From assembly GCA_913057985.1 (NCBI GenBank), contig CAJXPL010000021.1:1-43787 (forward strand): 43,787 bases of DNA. Direction: 5' to 3'. The position numbers and the translations under genes are program-made. Below, piece by piece: positions 7,993 through 20,867 of this stretch. The notes below the pieces were generated by a model. The model did no database searches. It was not told where the DNA came from and saw only the letters and a program-made list of their open reading frames with translations. Positions within the stretch are counted from its first letter, which is position 1, and every line of letters starts with the position of its first letter. This DNA is from an uncultured Synechococcus sp. Its GTDB lineage: Bacteria; Cyanobacteriota; Cyanobacteriia; PCC-6307; Cyanobiaceae.

Positions 7993-8050
7993 CCAAAGGC
8001 CTTGATCTGACGAAAAAGGCTTTGGAGCTGCCCTCTTCCACAGCAGCTCC
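7993..8050 (+). promoter_or_regulatory. Two overlapping hairpins in the speE leader
   Basis: CCAAAGgCCTT pairs with AAGGCTTTGG (one bulged G) at 7993-8025. Directly after it GGAGCTGC pairs perfectly with GCAGCTCC at 8024-8050. The two share two bases and cannot both form completely. They could be a terminator/attenuator pair, but no T-tract follows and nothing identifies a ligand. Confidence 0.3.
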
Positions 8051-8142
8051 CCAAACGAGCACATTCGACCTTCACATCTTGCGTTCGTCAATCCCAAAAG
8101 CACTACATCTGGTGTTTGGGAACAGGCCCACCAGGTCCTTAG

Positions 8143-9889
<1,747 letters not shown>

Positions 9890-9893
<4 letters not shown>

Positions 9894-10285
9894 TAGAAGT
9901 GACGGGCATCAGCCCGCTGCTGCCGCAAACGGCTGTGCTGCTTGCTGAGCAATTGCAGCACCAGCGTTGGGTGCCGATGGATGAGCGCCAGAAAATTGGA
10001 GCGGCTCAGGCGGAACAACGAAACAGGCGTCACCGCTGTGGCATCACGGCTGTGACACTCGGCGCCATCCACCAGATCCTCGTAGAAAAACAATTCACCG
10101 GAACCAAAGCGAATGCGGTTCAACGGACCACTGCTCAGTTCCATCCATCCCCGTTCAATCACATGGATGAACTGCACAGGCTCACCGGCACTGAAAACAG
10201 TTGCGCCGGTGGGAAGGGTCAGGCGATCCACCTCAGGCTGTTCCTGAATGAGCTCCAGAGGAGTCAGCGGAGCTGAGGCGGACAA
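9890..10285 (-). CDS. Stand-alone cyclic-nucleotide-binding-like domain protein
   Basis: A 131-residue protein covering one CRP/FNR-type beta-barrel domain: LPTGATVFSAGEPVQFIHVIERGWMEL, RFGSGELFFYEDLVDG, and TPVSLFRLSRSNFLALIHRHPTLVLQLL (the hinge helix). No helix-turn-helix follows. The phosphate-binding cassette consensus (GELALxxxxPRAATV) is poorly kept: FFYEDLVDGAECHSRDATAV. It may bind another ligand or act as a regulatory subunit. It converges on speB with touching stop codons. Confidence 0.75.
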
Positions 10286-10369
10286 GGCAATAACGGGGGT
10301 TGGCTGCAGTATCCCGCGTTCTTCCGGTGGAGGCCATCAGCAATGGCGGAGACGTGGATGGATCCAGGC

Positions 10370-10582
10370 TCACGTCAAGCTGCGATCCAGCTCCAGCTGA
10401 CGCTCTCCAACACCGCTGCTCTGCAGAGCCGGAAGCTTGGGGGAACGGGGGGTCCAGTGGTGACAGACCATCAGATCTGCAATCTCGGCATGCACCTCCA
10501 ACCGGCGCAGACGGCACCACCCCTTCGCACCTGCCGGCAGGGTGCAGTACTGACAACTGCGACAGCAGGAGCTGGCGGCCAA
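10370..10582 (-). CDS. Small cysteine-rich conserved-looking protein
   Basis: A 70-residue ORF starting with TTG. It carries SSCCRSCQYCTLP, GWCRLRRLEVH and DLMVCHHW, a set of Cys and His residues that could form a small zinc site, followed by a basic/proline segment. It is the only plausible gene in the interval between the cNMP-domain gene and gcvT (10286-10712); I see nothing else assignable there. A competing frame on the plus strand has no family-like features. Confidence 0.5.
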   Translation of the reverse strand: MAASSCCRSCQYCTLPAGAKGWCRLRRLEVHAEIADLMVCHHWTPRSPKLPALQSSGVGERQLELDRSLT

Positions 10583-10712
10583 ACAAGCGCTCCGGAAACG
10601 CGCTCAAGCTAGTGACGGTCTGCGAAACGGACCATGGACAGGGGCAAATTTCCGGGTTCCCTTCCGGATCGTGAAGCCCTCCATAAGAATGCGCTTCCCA
10701 TCGGCCGCCCCC

Positions 10713-11816
10713 ATGACCCTGCAGCGCACTCCCCTGTTCGAGTCCTGCCGCAGCGCCGGGGGCCGCATGGTGCCGTTTGCAGGCTGGGAGATGCCAGTTC
10801 AGTTCAGCGGCCTGATCCAGGAGCACAAGGCCGTTCGCGAACGGGTCGGCATGTTCGACATCTCCCACATGGGAGTGCTGCGCCTCGAAGGTGCTATTCC
10901 CAAGGATGCGCTGCAACGGCTGATCCCCAGCGACCTGCACCGCATCGGTCCCGGCGAAGCCTGCTACTCGGTTCTGCTGAACGAGCTCGGCGGCATTCGC
11001 GACGACCTCATCGTTTACGACTGCGGTGCCATTGATGCCGAACGGGGTGCGCTGGTGCTGGTGATCAATGCCGCCTGCGCCGACAGCGACACCGCCTGGA
11101 TCCGTGAACAGATGGAGCCCGCTGGCCTGACGGTGACCGACATCAAAAAGGACGGAGTGCTGCTCGCTCTGCAGGGCCCTGAGGCCATGGGAGTGCTGCA
11201 GGAGCTGAGCGGCGAAGACCTCAGCGGCTTGCCCCGCTTCGGCCACCGGATGCTCAACCTCAAGGGCCTGAGCCAACCGGTGTTCAGTGCTCGCACGGGC
11301 TACACCGGCGAAGACGGTGCCGAGCTGCTGCTCAACGCCGACGACGGACAGAAGCTCTGGCAGCTTTTGCTCGATCGCGGTGTCACCCCCTGCGGCCTGG
11401 GGGCACGGGACACCTTGCGGCTGGAGGCCGCCATGCACCTTTACGGCCAGGACATGAACGACAAAACCAACCCCTTTGAGGCCGGGTTGGGTTGGCTCGT
11501 GCACCTGGAAATGCCCGTGGATTTTGTGGGCCGACAGGCGCTGGAGCAGGCGGCGGAATCGGGCCCCGCCAAACGCCTGGTGGGGCTCAAGCTGCAGGGT
11601 CGTGCCATCGCCCGCCACGACTACCCCGTGATGCACAACGGAGAGACGGTGGGCATCGTCACCAGCGGCACCTGGTCACCCACCTTGGAAGAAGCGATCG
11701 CCCTGGCCTACGTGCCGCCGTCCCTCGCCAAGCTCGGCACCGAACTGAGCGTTGAGATCCGCGGCAAGGCCCAGCCGGCAACGGTCGTTCGCAAGCCCTT
11801 CTACAAACGCGCCTGA
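10713..11816 (+). CDS. gcvT: Glycine cleavage system T protein (aminomethyltransferase)
   Basis: A 367-residue protein beginning [12 protein letters not shown]. The N-terminal GcvT fold shows [33 protein letters not shown] and the folate-pocket regions [13 protein letters not shown] and [23 protein letters not shown]-terminal barrel ([40 protein letters not shown]) completes the normal architecture. It transfers the aminomethyl carbon from H-protein lipoate to tetrahydrofolate during photorespiratory glycine breakdown. An upstream in-frame start adds 14 residues and is not needed. No glycine riboswitch is obvious upstream. Confidence 0.95.
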   Translation: MTLQRTPLFESCRSAGGRMVPFAGWEMPVQFSGLIQEHKAVRERVGMFDISHMGVLRLEGAIPKDALQRLIPSDLHRIGPGEACYSVLLNELGGIRDDLIVYDCGAIDAERGALVLVINAACADSDTAWIREQMEPAGLTVTDIKKDGVLLALQGPEAMGVLQELSGEDLSGLPRFGHRMLNLKGLSQPVFSARTGYTGEDGAELLLNADDGQKLWQLLLDRGVTPCGLGARDTLRLEAAMHLYGQDMNDKTNPFEAGLGWLVHLEMPVDFVGRQALEQAAESGPAKRLVGLKLQGRAIARHDYPVMHNGETVGIVTSGTWSPTLEEAIALAYVPPSLAKLGTELSVEIRGKAQPATVVRKPFYKRA

Positions 11817-11865
11817 AGCTCACCGCTGCTGTGGGAAACTCGCTCTTCTCCAGTTGAGACATCCC

Positions 11866-13695
11866 ATGCGCAGCAACGGTTGCGGCGACCTGCGCGAACA
11901 GAACATTGATCAGCAGGTGCAACTGTGCGGCTGGGTGGATCGACGCCGTGATCACGGCGGGGTGATTTTCATCGACCTGCGGGACCGCAGCGGCACGGTG
12001 CAGATCACGGTGGACCCCGATCTGGGCGCCGACGCCTTCGCCGTCGCCGAGCATCTGCGCAGCGAAACCGTGCTGCAGGTTGAAGGGAAAGTCCGGGCCC
12101 GGCCCGGCGACTCCCTGAACGACAAGCTGGCGACGGGAGCCGTGGAAGTGCTCGCCAGCGGCATCACCGTGCTGAACAGCGTGAAAGGCAACCTGCCCTT
12201 CCCCGTGTCGGTGCACGACGAGGAGAACACCCGCGAAGAACTGCGGCTGCGCCACCGCTATCTGGATCTGCGCCGCAAGCGCATGAACGACAACCTGCGG
12301 CTGCGGGCCCAGACCATCCAGGCCGCCCGTCGCTTCCTGGAGGACGCAGGCTTCATCGAGGTGGAGACCCCGGTGCTGACCCGCTCCACCCCGGAAGGCG
12401 CCCGTGACTACGTGCTGCCCAGCCGGGTCTGCGGCGGCGAATGGTTCGCCCTGCCCCAGTCCCCCCAGTTGTTCAAGCAGCTGCTGATGGTGGGCGGCAT
12501 CGAGCGCTACTACCAGGTGGCCCGCTGTTTCCGCGACGAAGACCTGCGGGCCGACCGCCAGCCGGAATTCACCCAGCTGGACATCGAGATGAGCTTCATG
12601 GATCAGGAGCAGATCCTGGAGCTGAACGAATCACTGATCTGCGCCATCTGGAAGGCCGTGAAGGGCATCGAACTGACGAGGCCCTTCCCTCGCATGACCT
12701 GGCATGACGCCATGGAGCGCTACGGCACCGACCGACCCGACACCCGCTACGGCATGGAGCTCACCAACGTGAGCGACATCGTCAAGGACATGGGCTTCAA
12801 GGTGTTCAGTGGCGCCGTGAAGTCCGGCGGCGCTGTGAAGTGCATCGCGGTGCCCGGCGGCAACGATGCGGTGAGCAACGTGCGGATCAAGCCCGGCGGC
12901 GATGTGTTCAGTGAGGCACAGAAAGCTGGTGCCGGTGGCCTGGCCTTCATCCGGGTGCGCGACGGCGGTGAGATCGACACGATCGGCGCCATCAAGGACA
13001 ACCTCAGCGATGAGCAGAAGCAGGAGCTGCTCAGCCGCACCGGTGCGGAACCCGGCACCCTGCTGCTGTTCGGTGCCGGCGACACCGCCACGGTGAACAA
13101 GGCCCTCGACCGGGTGCGCCAGTACCTGGCCAAGGAGCTGGGCATGGTGAAGGCCGACCGGGACAACGACCAGTGGAACTTCCTCTGGGTGGTGGACTTC
13201 CCGATGTTCGAGTTCAACAGCGACGAGAACCGTTACGAGGCTCTGCACCACCCCTTCTGCGCCCCCAATGCGGAGGATCTCGGCAGCGATGCATCGAAGT
13301 GGGCCGACACCCTGCCCGGAGCCCGGGCCCAGGCCTACGACCTTGTGCTCAATGGCCTTGAGCTCGGCGGCGGCTCCCTGCGCATCCATGACTCCGCCCT
13401 GCAGCGCCAGGTGTTGCAGACGGTTGGATTGCCCCTCGAGGAGGCCCAGGAGCAGTTCGGCTTCCTGATGGACGCTCTCGATGTGGGCGCACCGCCCCAC
13501 GGCGGCCTGGCCTTCGGTGTGGACCGGATGGTGATGCTGCTGGCCGGCGAAGAGTCGATCCGCGACACCATCGCCTTCCCCAAGACCCAGCAGGCCCGCT
13601 GCCTGATGACCAGTGCTCCAGGGGGCGTGGCCGACAAGCAGCTGGAGGAACTGCACGTGGCCAGCACCTGGGTTGAGCCCGACCAGGAGGACTGA
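11866..13695 (+). CDS. aspS: Aspartyl-tRNA synthetase
   Basis: A 609-residue class II synthetase of the long bacterial type. The N-terminal OB-fold anticodon domain ([26 protein letters not shown]) is followed by motif 2 ([20 protein letters not shown]), a GAD insertion around residues 300-420, and motif 3 (HHPF and [21 protein letters not shown]). The start is the ATG of [10 protein letters not shown], 49 bp after gcvT; a longer ORF extends back into gcvT. Whether it is discriminating or also charges tRNA-Asn is not decided here. Confidence 0.96.
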   Translation: MRSNGCGDLREQNIDQQVQLCGWVDRRRDHGGVIFIDLRDRSGTVQITVDPDLGADAFAVAEHLRSETVLQVEGKVRARPGDSLNDKLATGAVEVLASGITVLNSVKGNLPFPVSVHDEENTREELRLRHRYLDLRRKRMNDNLRLRAQTIQAARRFLEDAGFIEVETPVLTRSTPEGARDYVLPSRVCGGEWFALPQSPQLFKQLLMVGGIERYYQVARCFRDEDLRADRQPEFTQLDIEMSFMDQEQILELNESLICAIWKAVKGIELTRPFPRMTWHDAMERYGTDRPDTRYGMELTNVSDIVKDMGFKVFSGAVKSGGAVKCIAVPGGNDAVSNVRIKPGGDVFSEAQKAGAGGLAFIRVRDGGEIDTIGAIKDNLSDEQKQELLSRTGAEPGTLLLFGAGDTATVNKALDRVRQYLAKELGMVKADRDNDQWNFLWVVDFPMFEFNSDENRYEALHHPFCAPNAEDLGSDASKWADTLPGARAQAYDLVLNGLELGGGSLRIHDSALQRQVLQTVGLPLEEAQEQFGFLMDALDVGAPPHGGLAFGVDRMVMLLAGEESIRDTIAFPKTQQARCLMTSAPGGVADKQLEELHVASTWVEPDQED

Positions 13696-13797
13696 CCGCA
13701 GCCACTGGGCTGAGCAGATCCCGAAGGGAATCAGCGCATTTGTCGCACCGCGGCCAACGGCGAGGAACCCTGAAGTTGGACTTCACAAGGCCAGCTT

Positions 13798-14931
13798 TTG
13801 CCCAGCAAGCCCCGACGGACCGGGGGGACCCGTGAACGCCGCAGCAGCGGCACAACGGATCTGCTGCGGCTTTATCTCCAGGACATCGGCCGGGTCGACC
13901 TGCTCACCAATGAGGAGGAGGTCACCTTGGCACGTCTGGTGCAGCGCCGCGAAGCACTGCTGCTCCAGCAACGGGAGCTGGCTGAGAGCGATGCCGCCAT
14001 CGGTGAACTGCACCATCTCGAAGAACTGCAACGGCGGGAAGCCAACCAGCACAGCCACTGGCCAACCAAGCAGGAATGGGCACGCGCGGCAGGACTGCCC
14101 TTGCCCGAGTTGCAGCAGCGGATTGACCTGGGCTATCAGGCCTGGGCTGAGCAGGCCCAGCTTGAGGCCAAAGATCTGAAGCTGGCCCTCCGCAACGGGC
14201 GGCGAGCCAAAGACCACATGATTCAGGCCAACCTGCGCCTGGTGGTGGCGGTGGCCAAGAAGTACCAGCAGCGGGGCATGGAAATCCTGGACCTGGTCCA
14301 GGAGGGAACGCTCGGGCTGGAGCGGGCCGTGGAAAAGTTCGATCCCACCCGCGGTTTCCGCTTCAGCACCTACGCCTACTGGTGGATCCGCCAGGGCATC
14401 ACCCGGGCCATCGCCACCCAGAGCCGCACGATCCGGTTGCCCGTTCACGTCACCGAAAAACTGAACCGGATCAAACGGGTCCAGCAGGAGATTGCAAGCA
14501 ACGAAGGACGCATTGCCTCGATCGCGGATCTGGCGCGCGAGCTGGGCATCAGTGAAGACACCGTGCGCCAGACCCTGGCACGGGTGCCCCGCTCAGTGTC
14601 TCTGGACACCCGTGTCGGCCGCGACCAGGACACCCAGCTCGGAGATCTGATCGAGGACGGCCATGCCACCCCGGAGCAGACCCTCACCCACGACGAACTC
14701 CACAACGATCTGGAGGATCTCCTGGATGAACTCACCAGTCGGGAGGCCGCTGTCCTGCGCCGGCGCTTCGGATTGGAGGACGACACGCCCCAGACCCTGG
14801 CCCAGATCGGGGAAGAGCTGAAACTCTCAAGGGAGCGCGTTCGTCAGATCGAAACCCGCGCCCTGCTCAAACTGCGGCAACCCCAACGACGCAGCAAAGT
14901 CCGGGATTACATCCAGGGCCTGGATTCCTAA
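13798..14931 (+). CDS. Sigma-70 family RNA polymerase sigma factor, group 2
   Basis: A 377-residue primary-like sigma factor lacking a long region 1.1. Region 1.2 (DLLRLYLQDIGRVDLLTNEEEVTLARLVQRRE), region 2 (NLRLVVAVAKKYQQRGMEILDLVQEGTLGLERAVEKFDPTRGFRFSTYAYWWIRQGITRAI), region 3 and region 4 with the -35 helix (TLAQIGEELKLSRERVRQIETRALLKLRQP) are all present. This is typical of cyanobacterial type-II sigma factors, which respond to light, nutrient or circadian signals. The start is a TTG; no better in-frame start precedes region 1.2. The specific paralogue cannot be named. Confidence 0.92.
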   Translation: MPSKPRRTGGTRERRSSGTTDLLRLYLQDIGRVDLLTNEEEVTLARLVQRREALLLQQRELAESDAAIGELHHLEELQRREANQHSHWPTKQEWARAAGLPLPELQQRIDLGYQAWAEQAQLEAKDLKLALRNGRRAKDHMIQANLRLVVAVAKKYQQRGMEILDLVQEGTLGLERAVEKFDPTRGFRFSTYAYWWIRQGITRAIATQSRTIRLPVHVTEKLNRIKRVQQEIASNEGRIASIADLARELGISEDTVRQTLARVPRSVSLDTRVGRDQDTQLGDLIEDGHATPEQTLTHDELHNDLEDLLDELTSREAAVLRRRFGLEDDTPQTLAQIGEELKLSRERVRQIETRALLKLRQPQRRSKVRDYIQGLDS

Positions 14932-14976
14932 AAAACCAGTCCCCCTGGAGCCCATGACCGACGCCAGCTAATTTGA

Positions 14977-16644
<1,668 letters not shown>

Positions 16645-16653
16645 ACCGCGTCG

Positions 16654-17271
16654 ATGGCTGACTCCCAGCGTCTCCCGGTGGTGGAAACATTCCATTCCCT
16701 GCAGGGAGAGGGCCACCATGCCGGACGCAGTGCATTTTTCATTCGGCTCGCGGGCTGCACCGTGGGCTGTCCCTGGTGCGACACCAAGCACTCATGGCCG
16801 GCCCAAGGGCACCCTGAGCAGCCCGTCGATGCCTTGGCTTCAGCCGCCCAGATGGCTGCTGAAGCCGGGGCCAGCTTCGTTGTGATCACCGGTGGAGAAC
16901 CGTTGCATCACGATCTACAGCCCCTCACCCAGAGCCTCGATGCGCGATGCGGTCTCCCCCTGCATCTGGAAACCAGCGGGGTGGATCCGCTGAGCGGACG
17001 CTTCGACTGGATCACCCTCTCGCCAAAACGCCTCCGCCCCCCACGGCAAGAGCTCTTACAGGCCTGCCATGAGCTGAAAGTTGTGGTGCATGGCCCGGAA
17101 GACATCAGCTTCGCTGCAGCCATGGCGTCCAAGTGCGAGGACGACACAGAGCGGCTGCTGCAGCCGGGCTGGGAGAGCAGCATCGGAGAAGCCCTGGCCG
17201 TGGAGCATGTGCGTCAACACGCCCAATGGCGCCTCAGCTTGCAAAGCCACAAATGGCTTGGAATCCGCTGA
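16654..17271 (+). CDS. queE: 7-carboxy-7-deazaguanine synthase
   Basis: A 205-residue radical SAM enzyme. The FeS cluster motif CxxxCxxC is C35, C39, C42 in GCTVGCPWCDTKHSW, preceded by ETFHSLQGEG, and the SAM-binding TGGEP follows. It contracts the pterin ring of CPH4 to CDG in queuosine biosynthesis. The next pathway gene, queC, is present 3.6 kb downstream on the same strand but is separated from it by a protease and a dehydrogenase gene. Confidence 0.94.
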   Translation: MADSQRLPVVETFHSLQGEGHHAGRSAFFIRLAGCTVGCPWCDTKHSWPAQGHPEQPVDALASAAQMAAEAGASFVVITGGEPLHHDLQPLTQSLDARCGLPLHLETSGVDPLSGRFDWITLSPKRLRPPRQELLQACHELKVVVHGPEDISFAAAMASKCEDDTERLLQPGWESSIGEALAVEHVRQHAQWRLSLQSHKWLGIR

Positions 17272-17394
17272 AAGGTTCCTTCAGGCACTTCAGTAAGTCG
17301 TTTCCAATACCAAGCCAATCACCACGAACGCTGGAGCTACCGTTTGTTGGGGAGGTGGAGATGTCCAACAGTTCAGAAGACATCCGGTTGAACG

Positions 17395-19971
17395 ATGGCT
17401 TTTCTCAGAAAAATTCTTCATGGCTACCTCCTTCCTGGACCCAACGGGCCCATCACCCTCCGCAGCCGCCGCGGATGGAGACCTTCCGATCGCTCCTCGC
17501 GCCATTGGGATGCAACCCACGCCGTACGCACCGCCTCCGGCTACAAAGTTCTCCTCGCCGGCACCGCTTCTCTCAACAACCAGTTCTGCGTCTGGGATGT
17601 CAATAAAAACGGTGTCATCACACGCTCTTCAGGCTGGAAAACAGTTCGGGATGCCCTAGTAGCCGGCTGGGAAACCAGCTTCGGAGATGTCATTCTTCGA
17701 GATGGCGTAATCGGGCTCAACGATGATTACGACGACAGCATCAACACCGACGGCAAGGTTGAGATCAATGAGCCAGAAATCGGCGAACTTGAGATCGAAG
17801 GCGACCACGATTGGTTTGCCATAACTCTTACTGAAGGCAAGCGATATCAATTCGACGTTTTTGGAATCACTCTGGTTGACCCTTACTTATATCTAAGAGG
17901 AGCCAATGGTTCGTTAATCTCGAGTGATGACGATGGTGGCGCCGGAGGAAACTCAAGACTCAATTTCAATCCCACTCAGACAGGTGATTACTTCCTCGAC
18001 GTCGGAGCATGGGCAGACCGCGGCGAAGGGCGATACATCATTTCAGCTACAGAACTAGCGCCAGTCGATGATGGCGACGCCAGCTTCCTCATCCGTGGAA
18101 CACCGGAAATCGGCAACACGCTCACGGTTGCGCTAACAGCTGATGACCCCGATGGCAATGGATCATCACCAACAATCACATGGCAGAGGTCCAGCGACGG
18201 AAACAGCTGGACCAACGTCGCCACGGGCAGCCAGCTGACGCTCACCTATGCCTTCGCCGGCCAACAACTCAGGGCCACAGTCTCGTACATCGACGGAGAG
18301 AACTTTTCTGAACAGGTGTTCACCAACACCGTTGAAGTCGTGAACAGTGGTGACGACTTTCCTGGTTCAGTCGATACGAATGGTGTGGTCAACATCGGCG
18401 CGTCAGTCACAGGAGAATTGGAGAAGCAAGCCGATCGTGACTGGTTTGCGGTTGAACTGGAAGCGGGTGAGCGTTATCGCTTCGATCTCGTTGGCAACAG
18501 CCTTCGTGATCCTTATCTCTACTTGCGCGGTGCCGCTGGTGAGCTCCTTGCCTACGACGACGACGGCGGCAGTGGGTTGAATTCGCAAATCACCTTCCAA
18601 GCCAATGCAGATGGGCGCTATTTCCTGGACGCGGCTGCTTATGCCGACTCCTACACGGGCACTTACACCCTCTCGGCAATACAACTGGCTCCGCCAGATA
18701 CCGGCTTTAACAGCACGGACGGTTATGGCCACATCGACGCCAAGCGCGCCTTTGAAAACCTTCTCGACATTTCTCTATCAGACGAACCAGAGCTGGGAGG
18801 GAACCTCTGGGGCCTCGACAATGTCAATGCCCCAGAAGTTTGGGCGGGGGGAGACGGCTTCAGCGGTGTCACCGGTGAGAACGTCACCATCGCGGTGATT
18901 GACACCGGAGTTGATAGCAATCACAGCGAATTCACCGGGCGCATGGTGGCGGGTTACGACTTCGTGGATAACGACACCACCGCAGAAGATGGCAACGGCC
19001 ATGGAACCCACGTCGCGGGCACTATTGCAGGCGCAAACGATGGAACTGGAATCACTGGCGTTGCCTACGACGCCGACATCATGCCGATCCGCGTGCTGAA
19101 CGACTCAGGATCTGGCTCGCTGTCCGACGTCATCGCCGGCATCCGCTGGGCTGCCGACAACGGCGCAGATGTGATCAACCTTTCATTGGGAGGTGGCAGC
19201 TACAGCCAGTCGATGTTTGATGCGGTGCAACATGCATCCGAAAGCGGTTCTGTCGTAGTGATGGCAGCAGGCAACAGTGGTGGCCGCTCACCGGGCTACC
19301 CCGCGGCCCATGCCATCTCCTATGGGATGGCGATCGGCGCAGTCGACCAAAGCCGAGCTATGGCTGGATTCTCCAACCGAGCCGGCAACGACACCATGGA
19401 TTACGTCACTGCGCCGGGCGTGAACATCTACTCCGCCATCCCCAGTGGCGGGTATGCCCGCTTTAGCGGCACCTCCATGGCAGCCCCACACGTTGCAGGC
19501 ATCGCCGGACTCCTGAAAAGTCACGACCCCAACTTGACAGCAGCAACAATTGAAACATTGCTAACCCAAAGCGCCAGCAATGTTCCAGCCAGTGCCAGTT
19601 CCAATCTGGCAAACAATGAGTCTGGCGATTCCATCGGCAGCTCCAGTACCGACCCAAAACAACTCATCACCTTGGAAACTCTGGATAATTTCAACTCCAG
19701 GGAGCTGCGTGATCCACTTATCGGTAACCTCAGCGGCAATCGAGATAGACGTCAGATCACATTTGAGTCAATTGACCGAAAAGTTGATAGCGATCTCGGC
19801 AACTATGCCGATTTAAACAGCTTTGAAACGCTTGATCCCAACGAAAACCTGTTCGCCAGTCTCGACTTCAATAATGCACATTCGACCGACCCAAAAGACA
19901 TGTTGCGAGCATTACTCAGCACCAAACAATTCGACTACTTCGAATTCGATCAAACGTTTACGGCTCTCTGA
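17395..19971 (+). CDS. Multidomain subtilisin-like serine protease (S8)
   Basis: An 858-residue protein. Residues ~38-108 resemble the tryptophan-rich W_rich_C module (HWDATHAVRTASGYKVLL, VWDVNKNGVI, SGWKT). Residues ~111-228 and ~321-437 are two similar PPC-like beta domains (each with DWFA, DPYLYLRGA, DDDGG and YFLD), separated by an Ig/cadherin-like segment. The S8 domain follows, with D503 (VIDTG), H536 (GHGTHVAG), oxyanion N627 (AAGN) and nucleophile S694 (GTSMAAPH). The ~150-residue C-terminus has no known domain. No Sec signal is evident at the chosen ATG, so export would need another route or an unseen start. Parts are clearly AT-richer than neighbouring genes, suggesting transfer. 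Confidence 0.88.
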   Translation: MAFLRKILHGYLLPGPNGPITLRSRRGWRPSDRSSRHWDATHAVRTASGYKVLLAGTASLNNQFCVWDVNKNGVITRSSGWKTVRDALVAGWETSFGDVILRDGVIGLNDDYDDSINTDGKVEINEPEIGELEIEGDHDWFAITLTEGKRYQFDVFGITLVDPYLYLRGANGSLISSDDDGGAGGNSRLNFNPTQTGDYFLDVGAWADRGEGRYIISATELAPVDDGDASFLIRGTPEIGNTLTVALTADDPDGNGSSPTITWQRSSDGNSWTNVATGSQLTLTYAFAGQQLRATVSYIDGENFSEQVFTNTVEVVNSGDDFPGSVDTNGVVNIGASVTGELEKQADRDWFAVELEAGERYRFDLVGNSLRDPYLYLRGAAGELLAYDDDGGSGLNSQITFQANADGRYFLDAAAYADSYTGTYTLSAIQLAPPDTGFNSTDGYGHIDAKRAFENLLDISLSDEPELGGNLWGLDNVNAPEVWAGGDGFSGVTGENVTIAVIDTGVDSNHSEFTGRMVAGYDFVDNDTTAEDGNGHGTHVAGTIAGANDGTGITGVAYDADIMPIRVLNDSGSGSLSDVIAGIRWAADNGADVINLSLGGGSYSQSMFDAVQHASESGSVVVMAAGNSGGRSPGYPAAHAISYGMAIGAVDQSRAMAGFSNRAGNDTMDYVTAPGVNIYSAIPSGGYARFSGTSMAAPHVAGIAGLLKSHDPNLTAATIETLLTQSASNVPASASSNLANNESGDSIGSSSTDPKQLITLETLDNFNSRELRDPLIGNLSGNRDRRQITFESIDRKVDSDLGNYADLNSFETLDPNENLFASLDFNNAHSTDPKDMLRALLSTKQFDYFEFDQTFTAL

Positions 19972-19988
19972 ATCTTCATAAACAACCC

Positions 19989-20846
19989 ATGTCTTGCATT
20001 GCGCTACTAGGAACTGGACTTCTTGGGTCAGCCATTGGTCACCGGCTCCTGAAAAAAAGCATTGAAGTTTCTGTATGGAACCGCAGCAAAGATCGCTACA
20101 AAAAGCTTGTTAATTTGGGAGCAACAGCGATTGACCAACTCGCTGATGCTGCTCAGAGTTGCGATGCCGTGATCACAGTGCTTCGCGATGGACCTGTCAC
20201 CCAACAGGCCATCGCAGAACTCGGTGATCTGCGGGGCCGTTGTGTGATCCCGATGGGGACCATGGGCGTGAGCGAAATCCGCAACCTGGATCAACAAATT
20301 CGACGCCAGAACGGGAGATGCCTGGAAGCTCCCGTGTTGGGCAGCAAACCCCAGGCCATCAGCGGCACGCTGCTGGTGATGGCTGGCGGCGACCCAGCAC
20401 TGTTTGAACAGCAACGCCCGTTACTGAGCCACCTCTCCGAGGCCCCCATGCTTGTGGGCCCCATCGGCAGCGGCGCAGCCACCAAGCTGGCTCTCAATCA
20501 GTTGATCGCCAGCCTCACCCACGCCTTTTCGCTGTCGTTAAGGCTGGTGCAGCAGGCCGGTGTTTCGGTGGAAACCTTCATGGCGATCCTGCGACCTTCT
20601 GCCCTTTATGCCCCCACCTTCGACAAGAAACTGCAACGAATGCTGGATGGGCACTACAGCGATCCAAATTTCAGCACTGATCTGTTGCGCAAAGATCTAC
20701 GCCTGTTTCTCGAAGAAGCCACTGCCGCTGGATTACAGACCAGCGGTCTCAGCGGGCTCGATGCCCTGCTGGAAAACGCACAAGGGAGTGAGCTTGACCA
20801 GCTCGACTACTGCGCACTGCATGAGCTGACGCAGACAAAAAACTAG
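19989..20846 (+). CDS. NAD(P)-binding beta-hydroxyacid dehydrogenase (3-hydroxyisobutyrate dehydrogenase family)
   Basis: A 285-residue protein with the Rossmann glycine motif GTGLLG at 8-13. It also has the substrate-pocket segment EAPVLGSKPQAISGTLLVMAGG and the catalytic lysine in GSGAATKLALNQLI, all in the order of the 6PGDH/HIBADH/GLYR group. Such enzymes reduce or oxidise small beta-hydroxyacids, for example glyoxylate or tartronate semialdehyde. The residue after the second beta strand (VWNRSKDRYKKL) favours NADP(H). Lying 17 bp after the protease, it may share its transcript without sharing a role. Confidence 0.85.
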   Translation: MSCIALLGTGLLGSAIGHRLLKKSIEVSVWNRSKDRYKKLVNLGATAIDQLADAAQSCDAVITVLRDGPVTQQAIAELGDLRGRCVIPMGTMGVSEIRNLDQQIRRQNGRCLEAPVLGSKPQAISGTLLVMAGGDPALFEQQRPLLSHLSEAPMLVGPIGSGAATKLALNQLIASLTHAFSLSLRLVQQAGVSVETFMAILRPSALYAPTFDKKLQRMLDGHYSDPNFSTDLLRKDLRLFLEEATAAGLQTSGLSGLDALLENAQGSELDQLDYCALHELTQTKN

Positions 20847-20867
20847 GCCGAGGGCTTGAATGATCGG

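Noticed and set aside
10441-10452. GGAACGGGG word resembling the element's third block
   Set aside because: No CGTTCAC, hairpins or GCGCA in register; it lies inside the cysteine-rich ORF.
10600-10712. Possible glycine riboswitch upstream of gcvT
   Set aside because: Neither the tandem aptamer arrangement nor the conserved aptamer core could be recognised.
10233-11636. Long 467-codon minus-strand ORF opposite gcvT
   Set aside because: Antisense shadow of gcvT in GC-rich codons, with no domain and with the real cNMP-domain gene at its end.
17133-17606. 157-codon ORF overlapping queE end and protease start
   Set aside because: Proline/arginine-rich without domain features; considered as a lost N-terminus of the protease but no signal peptide or module found.
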